64,000 nucleotides of DNA, from positions 191,240 to 255,239 of the forward strand of contig NZ_JH660659.1 of the NCBI RefSeq assembly GCF_000262545.1, read 5' to 3'. Of the stretch, positions 53,576 to 62,713 are shown in pieces. A program made the position numbers and the translations under genes. This stretch comes from Prevotella bivia DSM 20514 (GTDB lineage Bacteria; Bacteroidota; Bacteroidia; Bacteroidales; Bacteroidaceae). The notes beneath the pieces were generated by a model. The model was given only the letters and a program-made list of their open reading frames with translations. It made no database searches and was not told the origin of the DNA. The stretch's first letter is position 1, and each line of letters opens with the position of its first letter.

Positions 53576-55630
53576 ATGCAGAAAGGAAACATAGGGGTTA
53601 CGACAGAGAACATCTTCCCCGTTATCAAAAAGTTCTTATATTCAGATCATGAAATCTTTCTTCGCGAAATAGTGTCAAATGCAGTTGATGCTACTCAAAA
53701 ATTAAAAACTTTAGCGACAATAGGCGATTTTAAAGGCGAACAAGGCGATCTTACAGTCCGCATAAAGCTAGATGAAACTGCAGGAACATTAACCATTAGT
53801 GATCGTGGTATTGGTATGACTGCTGAAGAAATTGATAAATATATCAACCAAATAGCTTTTTCTGGTGTTAGCGATTTCTTAGAGCAATATAAAGATAAAG
53901 CAGAAGCTATTATTGGACACTTCGGATTAGGTTTCTACTCTACTTTTATGGTTTCAAAGAAAGTAGAAATCATTACTAAAAGTTATAAAGAAGATAGTAA
54001 GGCTGTAAAATGGAGTTGTGATGGTAGTCCAGAGTTTACACTTGAAGAAATAGAAAAAGAAGATCGCGGTAGTGATATTGTTCTTTATATTGATGATGAC
54101 TGCAAGGAATTTTTGCAGAAAAATAAAATAGAAGAATTACTCAACAAGTATTGCAAATTCATGGCTGTGCCTATTGCATTTGGAAAAAAGACTGAATGGA
54201 AAGATGGCAAGAGCGTAGATACAGACGAGGATAATATTATAAATAATATAGAGCCTTTATGGGTAAAAGCTCCTTCATCATTGAAAGATGAAGATTACCA
54301 AAAATTTTATCGCACATTGTTCCCTATGAATGATGAGCCTTTATTTTGGATACACTTGAATGTAGATTATCCTTTCAACTTAACTGGTATTCTTTATTTC
54401 CCTAAGATTAAGAATAACATAGAGTTACAGCGTAATAAGATTCAATTATATTGCAATCAAGTTTTTGTAACCGACCAAGTAGAAGGCATTGTTCCTGAAT
54501 TCCTTACCTTGCTACATGGGGTCATTGATTCTCCAGATATTCCACTCAATGTGAGTCGCTCTTACTTACAAAGCGATGCAAATGTGAAAAAGATTTCAAC
54601 CTATATCACAAAGAAGGTTGCAGATCGTTTGAACAGCATCTTCAAAGACGATAGAAAGGAATATGAGCAAAAATGGGATGACCTAAAGCTATTCATCAAC
54701 TATGGTATGTTATCACAGCCCGATTTCTATGATCGCGCTAAGGACTTTACCTTACTAAAAGATGCTGAAGGGAAATATTTCACCTTAAAGGAATATCAAA
54801 CTTTAATTAAGGATAATCAAACAGATAGGGAAGGACAATTAGTTTATCTATATACCAATAATAAAGATGAGCAGTTTACATATATAGAAGCTGCAAAACA
54901 GAAAGGCTATAGTGTCGTTGTTGCTGATGGACAACTCGATGTTCCTACCCTATCTATGTTCGAACAAAAGATAGAAAAAAGTCGCTTCGTTCGTGTCGAT
55001 TCTGATGTTATTGATCGAATTATCCTTAAAGAAGACGAGGATAAGGAAGTTCTTCCTAAAGAAGATAATGACAAGTTGTCAGAGGCTTTCCGCTCTCAGA
55101 TTCCTTCAAACGAAAAGCGTAGCTTCTCTGTAGATATACAAGCACTTGGCGAAAGTTTTCAGCCAGTATTGATAACCCAAAATGAGTATATGCGTAGAAT
55201 GAAGGAAATGAGCCAATTCCAACAAGGTATGTCTTTCTATGGTCAGATGCCAGATACTTATAACCTTGTTTTAAATGCTGACCATCCTTTGATAAAACAG
55301 GTATTGGCAGATGTTAGTTCTCTTACAAATGAAGAGCTAAAACCTATTACAAGTGAGATTAAGGGGCAAGAAGCTCGCGAAGCTGCATTGCAACAGAAAC
55401 AGAATGATAAGAAACCTGAAGAGATTTCTCAAGAGGAGAAAGATGATTTGCAAAATACACGCAAGAGCATTACAGAATTGCAAGAAAAGCAAAAATCCGT
55501 AATTGCTAATGCTGCAAAAGACAACTCTATTATTCATCAGCTCATTGATCTTGCTTTACTACAAAATGGTATGCTTCAAGGTGAGGCACTAGATAAATTT
55601 GTAAAACGATCAGTTAGTATGATCAAATAA
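53576..55630 (+). CDS. htpG: Molecular chaperone HtpG (Hsp90)
   Basis: 684 residues, ATP-dependent homodimeric chaperone of the cytosol. Bergerat ATP site: FLREIVSNAVDATQKL (about 22-37, with catalytic Glu and Mg-binding Asn), SDRGIGMT (about 75-82) and GHFGLGFYSTFM (about 114-125). Middle domain includes NVSRSYLQSD (about 329) with the gamma-phosphate Arg. The C-terminal dimerisation part has a charged Gln/Lys/Glu-rich stretch (about 605-650). Single gene with strong terminator. Confidence 0.96.
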   Translation: MQKGNIGVTTENIFPVIKKFLYSDHEIFLREIVSNAVDATQKLKTLATIGDFKGEQGDLTVRIKLDETAGTLTISDRGIGMTAEEIDKYINQIAFSGVSDFLEQYKDKAEAIIGHFGLGFYSTFMVSKKVEIITKSYKEDSKAVKWSCDGSPEFTLEEIEKEDRGSDIVLYIDDDCKEFLQKNKIEELLNKYCKFMAVPIAFGKKTEWKDGKSVDTDEDNIINNIEPLWVKAPSSLKDEDYQKFYRTLFPMNDEPLFWIHLNVDYPFNLTGILYFPKIKNNIELQRNKIQLYCNQVFVTDQVEGIVPEFLTLLHGVIDSPDIPLNVSRSYLQSDANVKKISTYITKKVADRLNSIFKDDRKEYEQKWDDLKLFINYGMLSQPDFYDRAKDFTLLKDAEGKYFTLKEYQTLIKDNQTDREGQLVYLYTNNKDEQFTYIEAAKQKGYSVVVADGQLDVPTLSMFEQKIEKSRFVRVDSDVIDRIILKEDEDKEVLPKEDNDKLSEAFRSQIPSNEKRSFSVDIQALGESFQPVLITQNEYMRRMKEMSQFQQGMSFYGQMPDTYNLVLNADHPLIKQVLADVSSLTNEELKPITSEIKGQEAREAALQQKQNDKKPEEISQEEKDDLQNTRKSITELQEKQKSVIANAAKDNSIIHQLIDLALLQNGMLQGEALDKFVKRSVSMIK

Positions 55631-55659
55631 ATCACAATATATTTAATAGATATAATTAA

Positions 55660-55700
55660 GCCCTATCTTGTCCCTCCACTAGAGAAAGATAGGGCATTTT
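55660..55700 (+). terminator. Intrinsic terminator after htpG
   Basis: GCCCTATCTT (55660-55669) and AAGATAGGGC (55686-55695) are perfect complements, followed by ATTTTTG. Confidence 0.85.
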
Positions 55701-55744
55701 TGATTTGTTGAGATAAACAGCTAAATATGAAGCGATTGTATATT

Positions 55745-56059
55745 TTATGTTATATTATGCTTAATCATAGAGCGAAGAAAAATATCTGAAGGATCTTTAT
55801 GACTATAGTTTTGATGTAACAAGAAAAAAGCACATAAGCCTACAATGATAACTATCACTGCCGCTAAAAACATATAAAACATATTGGGATCTTGCTTCTG
55901 CAGTTGTTTATTGCTTAATAACTCTTTTTGCAGATATGAATGATTACTAGAAATATCTGCTTTTATGCCTATTGCTTTATGGCAATGAGGACAAACATCT
56001 ATATTAGTAGGTATCTCTACTTTACAATGAGGGCATGATATTATTTCTATCTTATTCAT
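55745..56059 (-). CDS. Zinc-ribbon membrane protein
   Basis: 104 residues. N-terminal double CxxC zinc ribbon (CPHCKVEI at about 9-16 and CPHCHKAI at about 23-30), a polar linker, one transmembrane helix (about 64-84) and a short tail. Cytoplasmic zinc ribbon with a tail across the membrane is the predicted layout. No known function. The ORF stays intact although an IS has landed just upstream (56136), which may affect its promoter. Confidence 0.75.
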   Translation of the reverse strand: MNKIEIISCPHCKVEIPTNIDVCPHCHKAIGIKADISSNHSYLQKELLSNKQLQKQDPNMFYMFLAAVIVIIVGLCAFFLLHQNYSHKDPSDIFLRSMIKHNIT

Positions 56060-56135
56060 CAGTCATCTGTTTAGATTGGTCAATATTAGTAAATTGACTT
56101 AGGTTGTTAGTAATGGATACAAAAGTACTAAAAAT

Positions 56136-57161
56136 ACGTGAGTTCGACGAATTTAGAACAGAGCAAGCTGTGTGTCAATAGTCCTTTGTACATTGATACA
56201 CGGCTTCTTTGGGAACAGACAATAGGCAGCAATAGCACCCAATAAATTGACAATGAAATTGTCAAAGCATCTATGTCTGGAGTGTTCCGCCTGCGCAATA
56301 TTCTTAAGCTCATCATTCACAGTTTCTATAATGGCTCTTTTTCTGAGTAAGAGTCTGTCAGCAACACTCATCAAAGCTCCTTTCATGTTGCTTTTCAGCT
56401 TGGTAATAAGTTGTATTCCATCCACAAACAACCTTTGGAAGAGATTTTTGCTGATGTACCCCTTGTCGCCGACCAGCTTGCCATATATGAAATCTACAAA
56501 AGCTTTGTATTCCAAAGGCTTACGGTCATCAATATCTCCCGGTGTTATCATAAAATTGAGAAGCTCTCCTTTCTCATTGCAAATCAAATGCAATTTGAAA
56601 CCGAAGAACCAACCCATAGAGCATTTTCCTTTTTGGGCTATACCTTTGAAAACCTTGTGAATATGTATTCTTTGGTTCTTGCAGACACGCAGTGGTGTGC
56701 TGTCAACAAAACTTATGCCCGTGCATTTGCCCAGCAGAACCTTCTTGATAAACAAGGTTAAGGGGACGGCTACCTCCCTTTCCAATTCTACTATACGGTT
56801 ATAAGAAACAACTTTTGGAAATAGATGGCGAAGATGCTTACATACTTTTTCAAGATAGAAATGTTTAAAGCAGCGATAACCAGAGTCGTGAAAAAGAATC
56901 ATTATTAGTATGACTTCTGCCTTTGACATCGTGGAATCTCGATGATACTTTCTTTTTCCAGTAGGCTTTAGCGTATATTTTGCCACCATTGCATCAAAAA
57001 ACTTGCAGAAATCATCTGCCATACAAAATATTTCAGTAACTTTGTCCTCGGTGATCATAGCGATTTTTGTTTGTAATTGTTTGTAAATCAATACCTTAAA
57101 GTTACAACAAATTTCGCTAATCACCAAATTTATAGACACTTATAATTCATCGAACTCACGT
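56136..57161 (-). mobile_element. Intact IS982-family insertion sequence
   Basis: 1026 bp. Terminal inverted repeats ACGTGAGTTCGACGAATT (56136-56153) and, on the other strand, ACGTGAGTTCGATGAATT (57161-57144), one mismatch in 18. Both ends are flanked by the direct repeat TAAAAAT (56129-56135 and 57162-57168), a target duplication. One transposase gene, complete. The matched duplication suggests a recent insertion. Confidence 0.93.
56153..57058 (-). CDS. IS982-family transposase
   Basis: 301 residues from the ATG at 57058; a further in-frame ATG at 57139 would start almost in the terminal repeat and is less likely. DDE core: SFVDSTPLRVCKN with the first Asp (about 119-131), GFKLHLICNEKGE, then TPGDIDDR and LVGDKGYISK with the second Asp (about 210), and RAIIETVNDELKN with the Glu (about 256). 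The stop codon overlaps the left terminal repeat. No frameshift, so it is potentially active. Confidence 0.95.
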   Translation of the reverse strand: MITEDKVTEIFCMADDFCKFFDAMVAKYTLKPTGKRKYHRDSTMSKAEVILIMILFHDSGYRCFKHFYLEKVCKHLRHLFPKVVSYNRIVELEREVAVPLTLFIKKVLLGKCTGISFVDSTPLRVCKNQRIHIHKVFKGIAQKGKCSMGWFFGFKLHLICNEKGELLNFMITPGDIDDRKPLEYKAFVDFIYGKLVGDKGYISKNLFQRLFVDGIQLITKLKSNMKGALMSVADRLLLRKRAIIETVNDELKNIAQAEHSRHRCFDNFIVNLLGAIAAYCLFPKKPCINVQRTIDTQLALF

Positions 57162-57205
57162 TAAAAATGAAAAAAAAACAAGAGTAAAAGAAAAATTTAA
57201 TGCAT

Positions 57206-57242
57206 AAAAAACTCACTAACGGAATTAAGTTAGTGAGTTTTT
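57206..57242. terminator. Terminator of the ferritin gene
   Basis: AAAAACTCACTAAC and GTTAGTGAGTTTTT are perfect complements around an 8-9 nt loop; usable on both strands. Confidence 0.85.
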
Positions 57243-57263
57243 GTTTATAAAGAACATATTCTA

Positions 57264-57749
57264 TTATTCAAAAGAAATAAACTTCTTGTCCATGTGAGTT
57301 ACAGTATGATTAGCTTGATGTTCCCAATCAGTCAAAATATCACGTACGGTCTTTTCCTCCTCTACTTGCTCGTCAATATACTTAGCAATAAAGTTTTGTG
57401 AAGCACGATCTTTTTCTTCATCAGCAATCTCTGCAAGTTCATAAATCAACTCTGTTACCTTCTGCTCATGCTTATAAACATTTTCAAATACCTCCTTCGC
57501 ATCTTTCCAAGTTGTAGGAACAGCATCAATAGCAGCAATCACTACTTCTCCACCACGTTCAAATACATAGCGAGCCATATCTGTGGCATGACTTCTTTCT
57601 TCCTCAGACTGCTTATACATATAGTTTGAAAAGCCTTTCCAACCTTCTTTTTGAAACCAAAATGCCATCTGTAAATAAAGGTTAGATGACCAAAGTTCTG
57701 CTACAATTTGCTCACTAAATGCTTTCTGCATTTTCTTACTAATATCCAT
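57264..57749 (-). CDS. ftnA: Bacterial non-haem ferritin
   Basis: 161 residues, four-helix bundle. Ferroxidase ligands: Glu in QIVAELWSSNLY (about 17), EEERSH (about 49-54, Glu and His) and Glu in VFENVYKHE (about 94), with the C-site Gln in DEQVEEE (about 127). It oxidises Fe(II) and stores iron in a 24-mer. Predicted to be the main iron store; single gene. Confidence 0.94.
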   Translation of the reverse strand: MDISKKMQKAFSEQIVAELWSSNLYLQMAFWFQKEGWKGFSNYMYKQSEEERSHATDMARYVFERGGEVVIAAIDAVPTTWKDAKEVFENVYKHEQKVTELIYELAEIADEEKDRASQNFIAKYIDEQVEEEKTVRDILTDWEHQANHTVTHMDKKFISFE

Positions 57750-57947
57750 ACTCTATATTTTTAATTGTTATAATCGTTTATAATATCTATCTACAAAGAT
57801 ATGAAAATGATTAATGTAAAGCAAACTTTTTTGTAAAGAATACAAGCAAAAAAACGTAGAATAAACAATATTTATCTTGTACTGCTATAAAAAGAAGATA
57901 GAAACCTGAGAATGATCTCACCGCATACATTACAATTATTAATAAAA

Positions 57948-57975
57948 AGGTCGCTCGGTTTAACCCAAGCGACCT
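57948..57975 (-). terminator. Terminator of the hexose-phosphate mutase gene
   Basis: On the minus strand AGGTCGCT(T)GG and CC(G)AGCGACCT pair around a short loop, followed by TTTTTATT. Confidence 0.85.
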
Positions 57976-57999
57976 AATCTTTCTTTTTTCATTATACTT

Positions 58000-59748
58000 T
58001 TAGTTGAGCTTTAAGCTCTTCTTAATAGCTTCGATTTTTTCTTCAGCACGCTTTACACAAGTTTTGTAATCAGCAGATGAAATCATATTGTCCTTAATTT
58101 CAAGGTAGAACTTAATCTTAGGCTCTGTTCCTGAAGGACGAACACTAACCTTATTGCCATCTTCACAGAACCACTGAAGTACATTACTTGTTGCAGGCAT
58201 CTCAAGTTTCTCTTTTGTTCCATCAAGCTTAGTTGTTTCTAAGCTTAAATAATCTTTCCATAGACAAACCTTACTACCACCTAGTTCCTTTGGAGCATTA
58301 GCACGGAAATCCTTCATCATTTGTAGAATTTCATCAGCACCAGTTTTGCCTGGACGCTCAACATTAATCGTAAATTCATAACTAAAGCCATACTCCATAT
58401 AGATATCCATTACAATATCGTATAGAGTCTTACCATGATCTTTTGCGTAAGCACAAATCTCTGCTAACAAGCAACAAGCACTAACAGCATCCTTATCACG
58501 ACAGAAGCTTTCTGCCATAAATCCGTAGCTCTCTTCGCCACCACCGATATAATCTTGCTTACCTTCAGAAATAGCAACTTCACGAGCAATCCATTTAAAA
58601 CCAGTATAGCAATCGCGCATTTCTACATTCTGCTTATCTGCGATTTTGCGAATAACCTCTGTAGTTACGATGGTCTTAACAATAAAATCAGTTGGTTTTA
58701 ATAAGCCTTTTGCTTTACGATTTGTTAGGATATACCATAAGAAAATTAAGCAAGTTTGGTTACCATTGATCAAAACCCATTCACCATTGCTATCCTTACA
58801 AGCCATACCAACACGGTCGGCATCAGGGTCTGAAGCCATTAAGATGTCAGCATCTAGCTTTTTAGCATCACGTAAACCAAGTGTCAATGCTTCTGCTATT
58901 TCTGGATTCGGGCGATCTACAGTAGGGAAGTTACCATCCTTAACCATCTGCTCCTCTACACAATGAATATTATCGAAACCCCATGAACGCAAAGCACGTG
59001 GTATCATCACACGACCAGCTCCATGCAAAGGCGTATAAACAATCTTCAAGTCATGCTGATTTTTAATAACAGTAGGATCAATGCTAACTGTTTTTACAGC
59101 TTCCAAGTATGGTTGATCAATGTCTTCACCAATAATCTGAATAAGATCTTTATTACCGTCAAATTTAATATCCTCAACAGTAACCTTATTTACCTCTTCT
59201 ATAATACCCTTATCGTGTGGAGCTAATACTTGTGCACCATCTTCCCAATAAGCCTTGTAACCATTGTATTCACGAGGGTTATGGCTTGCGGTAAGGTTAA
59301 CACCTGCTTGTGTTCCAAGATGACGAATAGCATACGAACACTCTGGTGTAGGACGAAGATCTTCAAATAAATATACTTTGATATTGTTTGCAGAGAAAAT
59401 ATTAGCAGTAGTTTCTGCAAATAGACGTGAGTTATTACGACAGTCATGACATACCACAACACTAATTTGCTCTTTATCCTTAAAGTTCTTCTTCAAGTAA
59501 TTAGCAAAACCTTGAGTAGCCATACCAACAGTGTAAATATTCATACGGTTAGATCCAGCTCCCATAATACCGCGTAAACCTCCAGTACCAAACTCAAGAT
59601 CCTTATAGAAGCTATCAATAAGATTACTCTTATCATTTGCCTCAAGCATATTTTTTACTGCTAAGCGTGTTTCTTCATCAAAAGATGGAGACATCCATTG
59701 TTTAGCTTTATTCTCGCATTGCTCTACGAGCTTTAAATCATTTGCCAT
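58000..59748 (-). CDS. Phosphoglucomutase / phosphomannomutase
   Basis: 582 residues, alpha-D-phosphohexomutase family. Active-site phosphoserine in NLTASHNPREYNGYK (about 151-165), Mg-binding DPDADRVG (about 306-313), sugar loop GGEESYGF (about 401-408) and phosphate-binding RPSGTEPKIKF (about 543-553). The length and N-terminal FGTGGLRGIMG place it in the PGM2-like branch, which interconverts hexose or pentose 1- and 6-phosphates (or 5-phosphates). A TATATTTG -7 box (complement 59787-59794) lies upstream. Confidence 0.92.
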   Translation of the reverse strand: MANDLKLVEQCENKAKQWMSPSFDEETRLAVKNMLEANDKSNLIDSFYKDLEFGTGGLRGIMGAGSNRMNIYTVGMATQGFANYLKKNFKDKEQISVVVCHDCRNNSRLFAETTANIFSANNIKVYLFEDLRPTPECSYAIRHLGTQAGVNLTASHNPREYNGYKAYWEDGAQVLAPHDKGIIEEVNKVTVEDIKFDGNKDLIQIIGEDIDQPYLEAVKTVSIDPTVIKNQHDLKIVYTPLHGAGRVMIPRALRSWGFDNIHCVEEQMVKDGNFPTVDRPNPEIAEALTLGLRDAKKLDADILMASDPDADRVGMACKDSNGEWVLINGNQTCLIFLWYILTNRKAKGLLKPTDFIVKTIVTTEVIRKIADKQNVEMRDCYTGFKWIAREVAISEGKQDYIGGGEESYGFMAESFCRDKDAVSACCLLAEICAYAKDHGKTLYDIVMDIYMEYGFSYEFTINVERPGKTGADEILQMMKDFRANAPKELGGSKVCLWKDYLSLETTKLDGTKEKLEMPATSNVLQWFCEDGNKVSVRPSGTEPKIKFYLEIKDNMISSADYKTCVKRAEEKIEAIKKSLKLN

Positions 59749-59933
59749 AGTTCTTAATCGTTGTAATATTTTTGATTTTTTATTTGCAAATATACAAATA
59801 AATAACCAAAATCAAGGATATATTTTGTTTTCCTTTTAAAAATTATAATCATTACAAGAATTGGTAAATTGAATAGTATTTTTAGTATCTTTGCATGGGT
59901 ATTTTTTATTAATACAAAAATTATTTTTATAGC

Positions 59934-60260
59934 ATGAATTTTGAAGGAATCCTTCTAGCAATTTGCACCTTTTTTATTATAGGTTTGCTACACCCTATCG
60001 TGATTAAGACTGAATATTATTTTGGAACCAAATATTGGTGGTTGTGGTTAGTAAGTGGGTTAGGCTGTTGTATAGCAGCTCTCTTTGTTGTCTCCATTTT
60101 TTGGTCAGCACTCTTAGGCGTAACAGGCGCTTCCCTACTATGGGGCATTGGTGAACTTTTTGATCAAAAAAAACGCGTTGAAAAGGGATGGTTTCCTATG
60201 AATCCTAAACGTAAAGATCAATATAATCTTGTCAATAACAAGAAAGATTATACAAAGTAA
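59934..60260 (+). CDS. DUF4491 membrane protein
   Basis: 108 residues with three hydrophobic helices (about 3-24, 35-58 and 60-75) and the family sequence GLLHPIVIKTEYYFGTKYW and WGIGELFDQKKRVEKGWFP, a Bacteroidetes/Firmicutes family of unknown function. It lies 9 bp before rlmH. A TATCTTTG box at 59886-59893 probably serves both. Confidence 0.88.
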   Translation: MNFEGILLAICTFFIIGLLHPIVIKTEYYFGTKYWWLWLVSGLGCCIAALFVVSIFWSALLGVTGASLLWGIGELFDQKKRVEKGWFPMNPKRKDQYNLVNNKKDYTK

Positions 60261-60269
60261 AGCTATAAG

Positions 60270-60740
60270 ATGAAAACAATTCTCATATTAGTTGGCAAAA
60301 CTACTAATAAGATTTTTCAAACAGGCATCAATGACTATACAGAAAGAATTGGTCATTACATACCTTTCAATATCACTACCATTCCTGAACTGAAGAATAC
60401 AAAGAGCTTATCAGAAGAGCAGCAAAAACAAAAAGAAGGTGAACTGATTCTAAAAGAAATTCTGTCGTCCGATACAGTTGTGCTTCTTGACGAGCGTGGT
60501 AAGGACTTTCGGTCTATAGAGTATGCAGAGTGGCTTAGACAAAGGCAAGCCACAGCTCGCAGACTTGTTTTTGTAATTGGTGGTCCTTACGGCTTCTCAA
60601 AAGATGTTTACGATCGTGCTAATGAAAAGATTTCCCTTTCAAAGATGACTTTCTCTCATCAAATGGTGCGCCTCATCTTTACCGAACAACTCTATAGGGC
60701 TTGTACTATTATCAAAGGTGAACCATATCATCATGAATAA
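60270..60740 (+). CDS. rlmH: 23S rRNA (pseudouridine-1915-N3) methyltransferase
   Basis: 156 residues, SPOUT fold. SAM site in FVIGGPYGFSKDVYDRA (about 100-116), LSKMTFSHQMVRLIFTEQLY (about 121-140), ending IIKGEPYHHE, the standard RlmH C-terminus. It acts on 70S ribosomes. Its 3' end overlaps the convergent maf gene by 29 bp. Confidence 0.96.
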   Translation: MKTILILVGKTTNKIFQTGINDYTERIGHYIPFNITTIPELKNTKSLSEEQQKQKEGELILKEILSSDTVVLLDERGKDFRSIEYAEWLRQRQATARRLVFVIGGPYGFSKDVYDRANEKISLSKMTFSHQMVRLIFTEQLYRACTIIKGEPYHHE

Positions 60741-61299
60741 AATACTTTTTTAACTCTTCCCAAAGTTTTTGTACTGGCAATCCCATTACATTAAAGTAGC
60801 TACCATTAAGCGATGTAACACCCACATAACCTATCCATTCCTGTATGCCATAGGCACCAGCCTTATCAAATGGCTTATATTTCGTTATATAATAATTTAT
60901 CTCGTTTTCGGGAAGATTTTTAAAAGTAACATTAGTAGAAACGCTAAAATGGCGTTGCTGTTTTGTTGTTGTTAGACATACTCCCGTAACCACTTGGTGA
61001 GTTTTACCACTTATCAACCTCAACATACGCTTGGCATCTTCCTCGTCTTTTGGTTTTCCGAGTACTTCGTTTCCTATTATTACTACAGTGTCTGCTGTTA
61101 TGACAAGGTCATTATCTTTCATCGTCAATAGATAAGCACTTGCTTTTTCATGTGCTATATATTCAGCTATTTGCATCACTGGCAGGTCTGCAGGGTAACT
61201 TTCGTCAATATCAGGCAACACTCTTACTTCAAATTCTATTCCTAACCCTGCCAATAATTCACGACGGCGAGGAGAATTACTTGCTAAAACAATGTTCAT
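60712..61299 (-). CDS. maf: Maf-family nucleotide pyrophosphatase
   Basis: 195 residues. N-terminal phosphate loop LASNSPRRRELLAGLG (about 4-19), LVITADTVVI (about 66-75) with the catalytic Asp, GKPKDEEDA and SGKTHQVVTGV (about 94-104). Maf proteins hydrolyse dTTP/UTP or modified nucleoside triphosphates. First ATG at 61299 begins the conserved strand. 23 bp from kdsC. Confidence 0.95.
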   Translation of the reverse strand: MNIVLASNSPRRRELLAGLGIEFEVRVLPDIDESYPADLPVMQIAEYIAHEKASAYLLTMKDNDLVITADTVVIIGNEVLGKPKDEEDAKRMLRLISGKTHQVVTGVCLTTTKQQRHFSVSTNVTFKNLPENEINYYITKYKPFDKAGAYGIQEWIGYVGVTSLNGSYFNVMGLPVQKLWEELKKYFIHDDMVHL

Positions 61300-61322
61300 A
61301 CTTTTTCTTAAAATTCTCTATA

Positions 61323-61841
61323 TTACCATCCAAAAGCTTTAGCCTTCATCATCCATTTTCCCTGCGCTTTCAGCACTTGCTCTATAATATCACGAGCTAC
61401 TCCTTCGCCTCCATTAACATCACTTATATAAGTAGCTATACTCTTAATTTCTGAGCATGCGTCTTTGGGACAACAAGGACATCCTGCACGTAGCATAACC
61501 TCATGATCAGGAATATCATCACCAACATAGATAATTTCTTCATCCATCAGATTATATTTAGCTTCAAACTCTTCCCATATCTTTATCTTCATAGAACAGT
61601 TAATATATATATCTTCCACTCCCAAGTAGCTATAACGTTTATGTATATGTTCATTACGCCCTCCCGTCATAATGGCTATCTTTAATCCTAACTTCACTGC
61701 AAGCTGAATAACATATCCATCTTTGATATTTAAAGTACGAATAGGATCTCCTTCATTATCCATAGGAACAGTAGATGCAGATAATACACCGTCCACATCA
61801 AAGACAATGGCTTTTATTTTCTTCAAGTCGTAATTGATCAT
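61323..61841 (-). CDS. kdsC: 3-deoxy-D-manno-octulosonate 8-phosphate phosphatase
   Basis: 172 residues, HAD superfamily C0 type. Nucleophile motif [11 protein letters not shown] (about 13-23), [12 protein letters not shown] (about 58), Lys in [10 protein letters not shown] and metal motif [12 protein letters not shown] (about 106-117). It releases phosphate to give free Kdo for lipopolysaccharide. It sits 6 bp after the DUF2520 gene, and kdsB is divergent just beyond it. Confidence 0.94.
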   Translation of the reverse strand: MINYDLKKIKAIVFDVDGVLSASTVPMDNEGDPIRTLNIKDGYVIQLAVKLGLKIAIMTGGRNEHIHKRYSYLGVEDIYINCSMKIKIWEEFEAKYNLMDEEIIYVGDDIPDHEVMLRAGCPCCPKDACSEIKSIATYISDVNGGEGVARDIIEQVLKAQGKWMMKAKAFGW

Positions 61842-61847
61842 TGCGAT

Positions 61848-62630
61848 TTATGTATTTTTGTTTGAATTCATTTTATGAATACTCTTAGAAAGTAGTTTGT
61901 AAAGTTCTTGTTGTAAAGGACTGCTTTCCATTAAGTTTATTTGTTTTTCTATCACATTCCTATCATAACGAACAGCAGGACCTGTTTGTGCCTTATTCGG
62001 TTTTACCTCGTTTACTTTTCTAGCCGTTTCATTGATCAAAGGAAGCAATACCTCAAAAGATATTTGCTCTCGTTCTAAAACATCTTGAGCTATAGTATAA
62101 CAATGATTAGTAAAATTGCATGCCCATACTGCTGCTAAGTGTAAATATCTGCGTGCTTCGCTCGTAAGCGGATATATCTTAGGCGAAAGAAGTTCTGCCA
62201 ATATTTGTAATCTACGGTATGCTTCTACAGTACTACCTTCAATGAAAATAGGGATTTCTTTAAAATCTACTTTTCTTTCTTTAGAAAAGGTTTGCAATGG
62301 ATATAACACACCATAACATTTTACTTTTGCTTTAAAAATATCATAAGGCATAGAACCTGCTGTATGCAAAAAAGTTCCTTTAGATTTTTTTTTACAAACT
62401 TCATTGATTAATAGCTCTAACACACTATCCTTTACAGAAAAAATATAGTAATCAGCATCTTCTAATATATCATTTGTACTAATAGTCCAAGCACAAGAGA
62501 GCCTATCAGCTAATAGTTTAGCCGACTCTTTTGTTCTACTATATACCTGCACAACTTCTTGTCCAGCATCTTTTAACGCTAATCCTAATTGTGTAGCTAG
62601 ATTTCCTGCTCCGATTATTACAATATTCAT
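61848..62630 (-). CDS. Rossmann-fold protein with DUF2520
   Basis: About 260 residues from the ATG at 62630 (MNIVIIGAGN); an ATG three codons upstream is also possible. N-terminal NAD(P)-binding motif VIIGAGNLATQLGLAL (about 3-18) and a C-terminal DUF2520 helical domain with HLAAVWACNFTNH (about 163-175). The fold resembles ProC-like or hydroxyacid dehydrogenases; the substrate is unknown. First gene of the DUF2520-kdsC-maf unit. Confidence 0.88.
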   Translation of the reverse strand: MNIVIIGAGNLATQLGLALKDAGQEVVQVYSRTKESAKLLADRLSCAWTISTNDILEDADYYIFSVKDSVLELLINEVCKKKSKGTFLHTAGSMPYDIFKAKVKCYGVLYPLQTFSKERKVDFKEIPIFIEGSTVEAYRRLQILAELLSPKIYPLTSEARRYLHLAAVWACNFTNHCYTIAQDVLEREQISFEVLLPLINETARKVNEVKPNKAQTGPAVRYDRNVIEKQINLMESSPLQQELYKLLSKSIHKMNSNKNT

Positions 62631-62652
62631 ACAAAACAAAATTACGATTTAT

Positions 62653-62683
62653 ATTGTAATATCGCAAATAAACTCTACCTTTG
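62653..62683 (+). promoter_or_regulatory. Promoter of kdsB
   Basis: ATTG at 62653-62656 and TACCTTTG at 62676-62683, 19 bp apart, close to consensus. Confidence 0.75.
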
Positions 62684-62713
62684 TTTCATAGAATAATTAA
62701 AATTAAATAAGCA

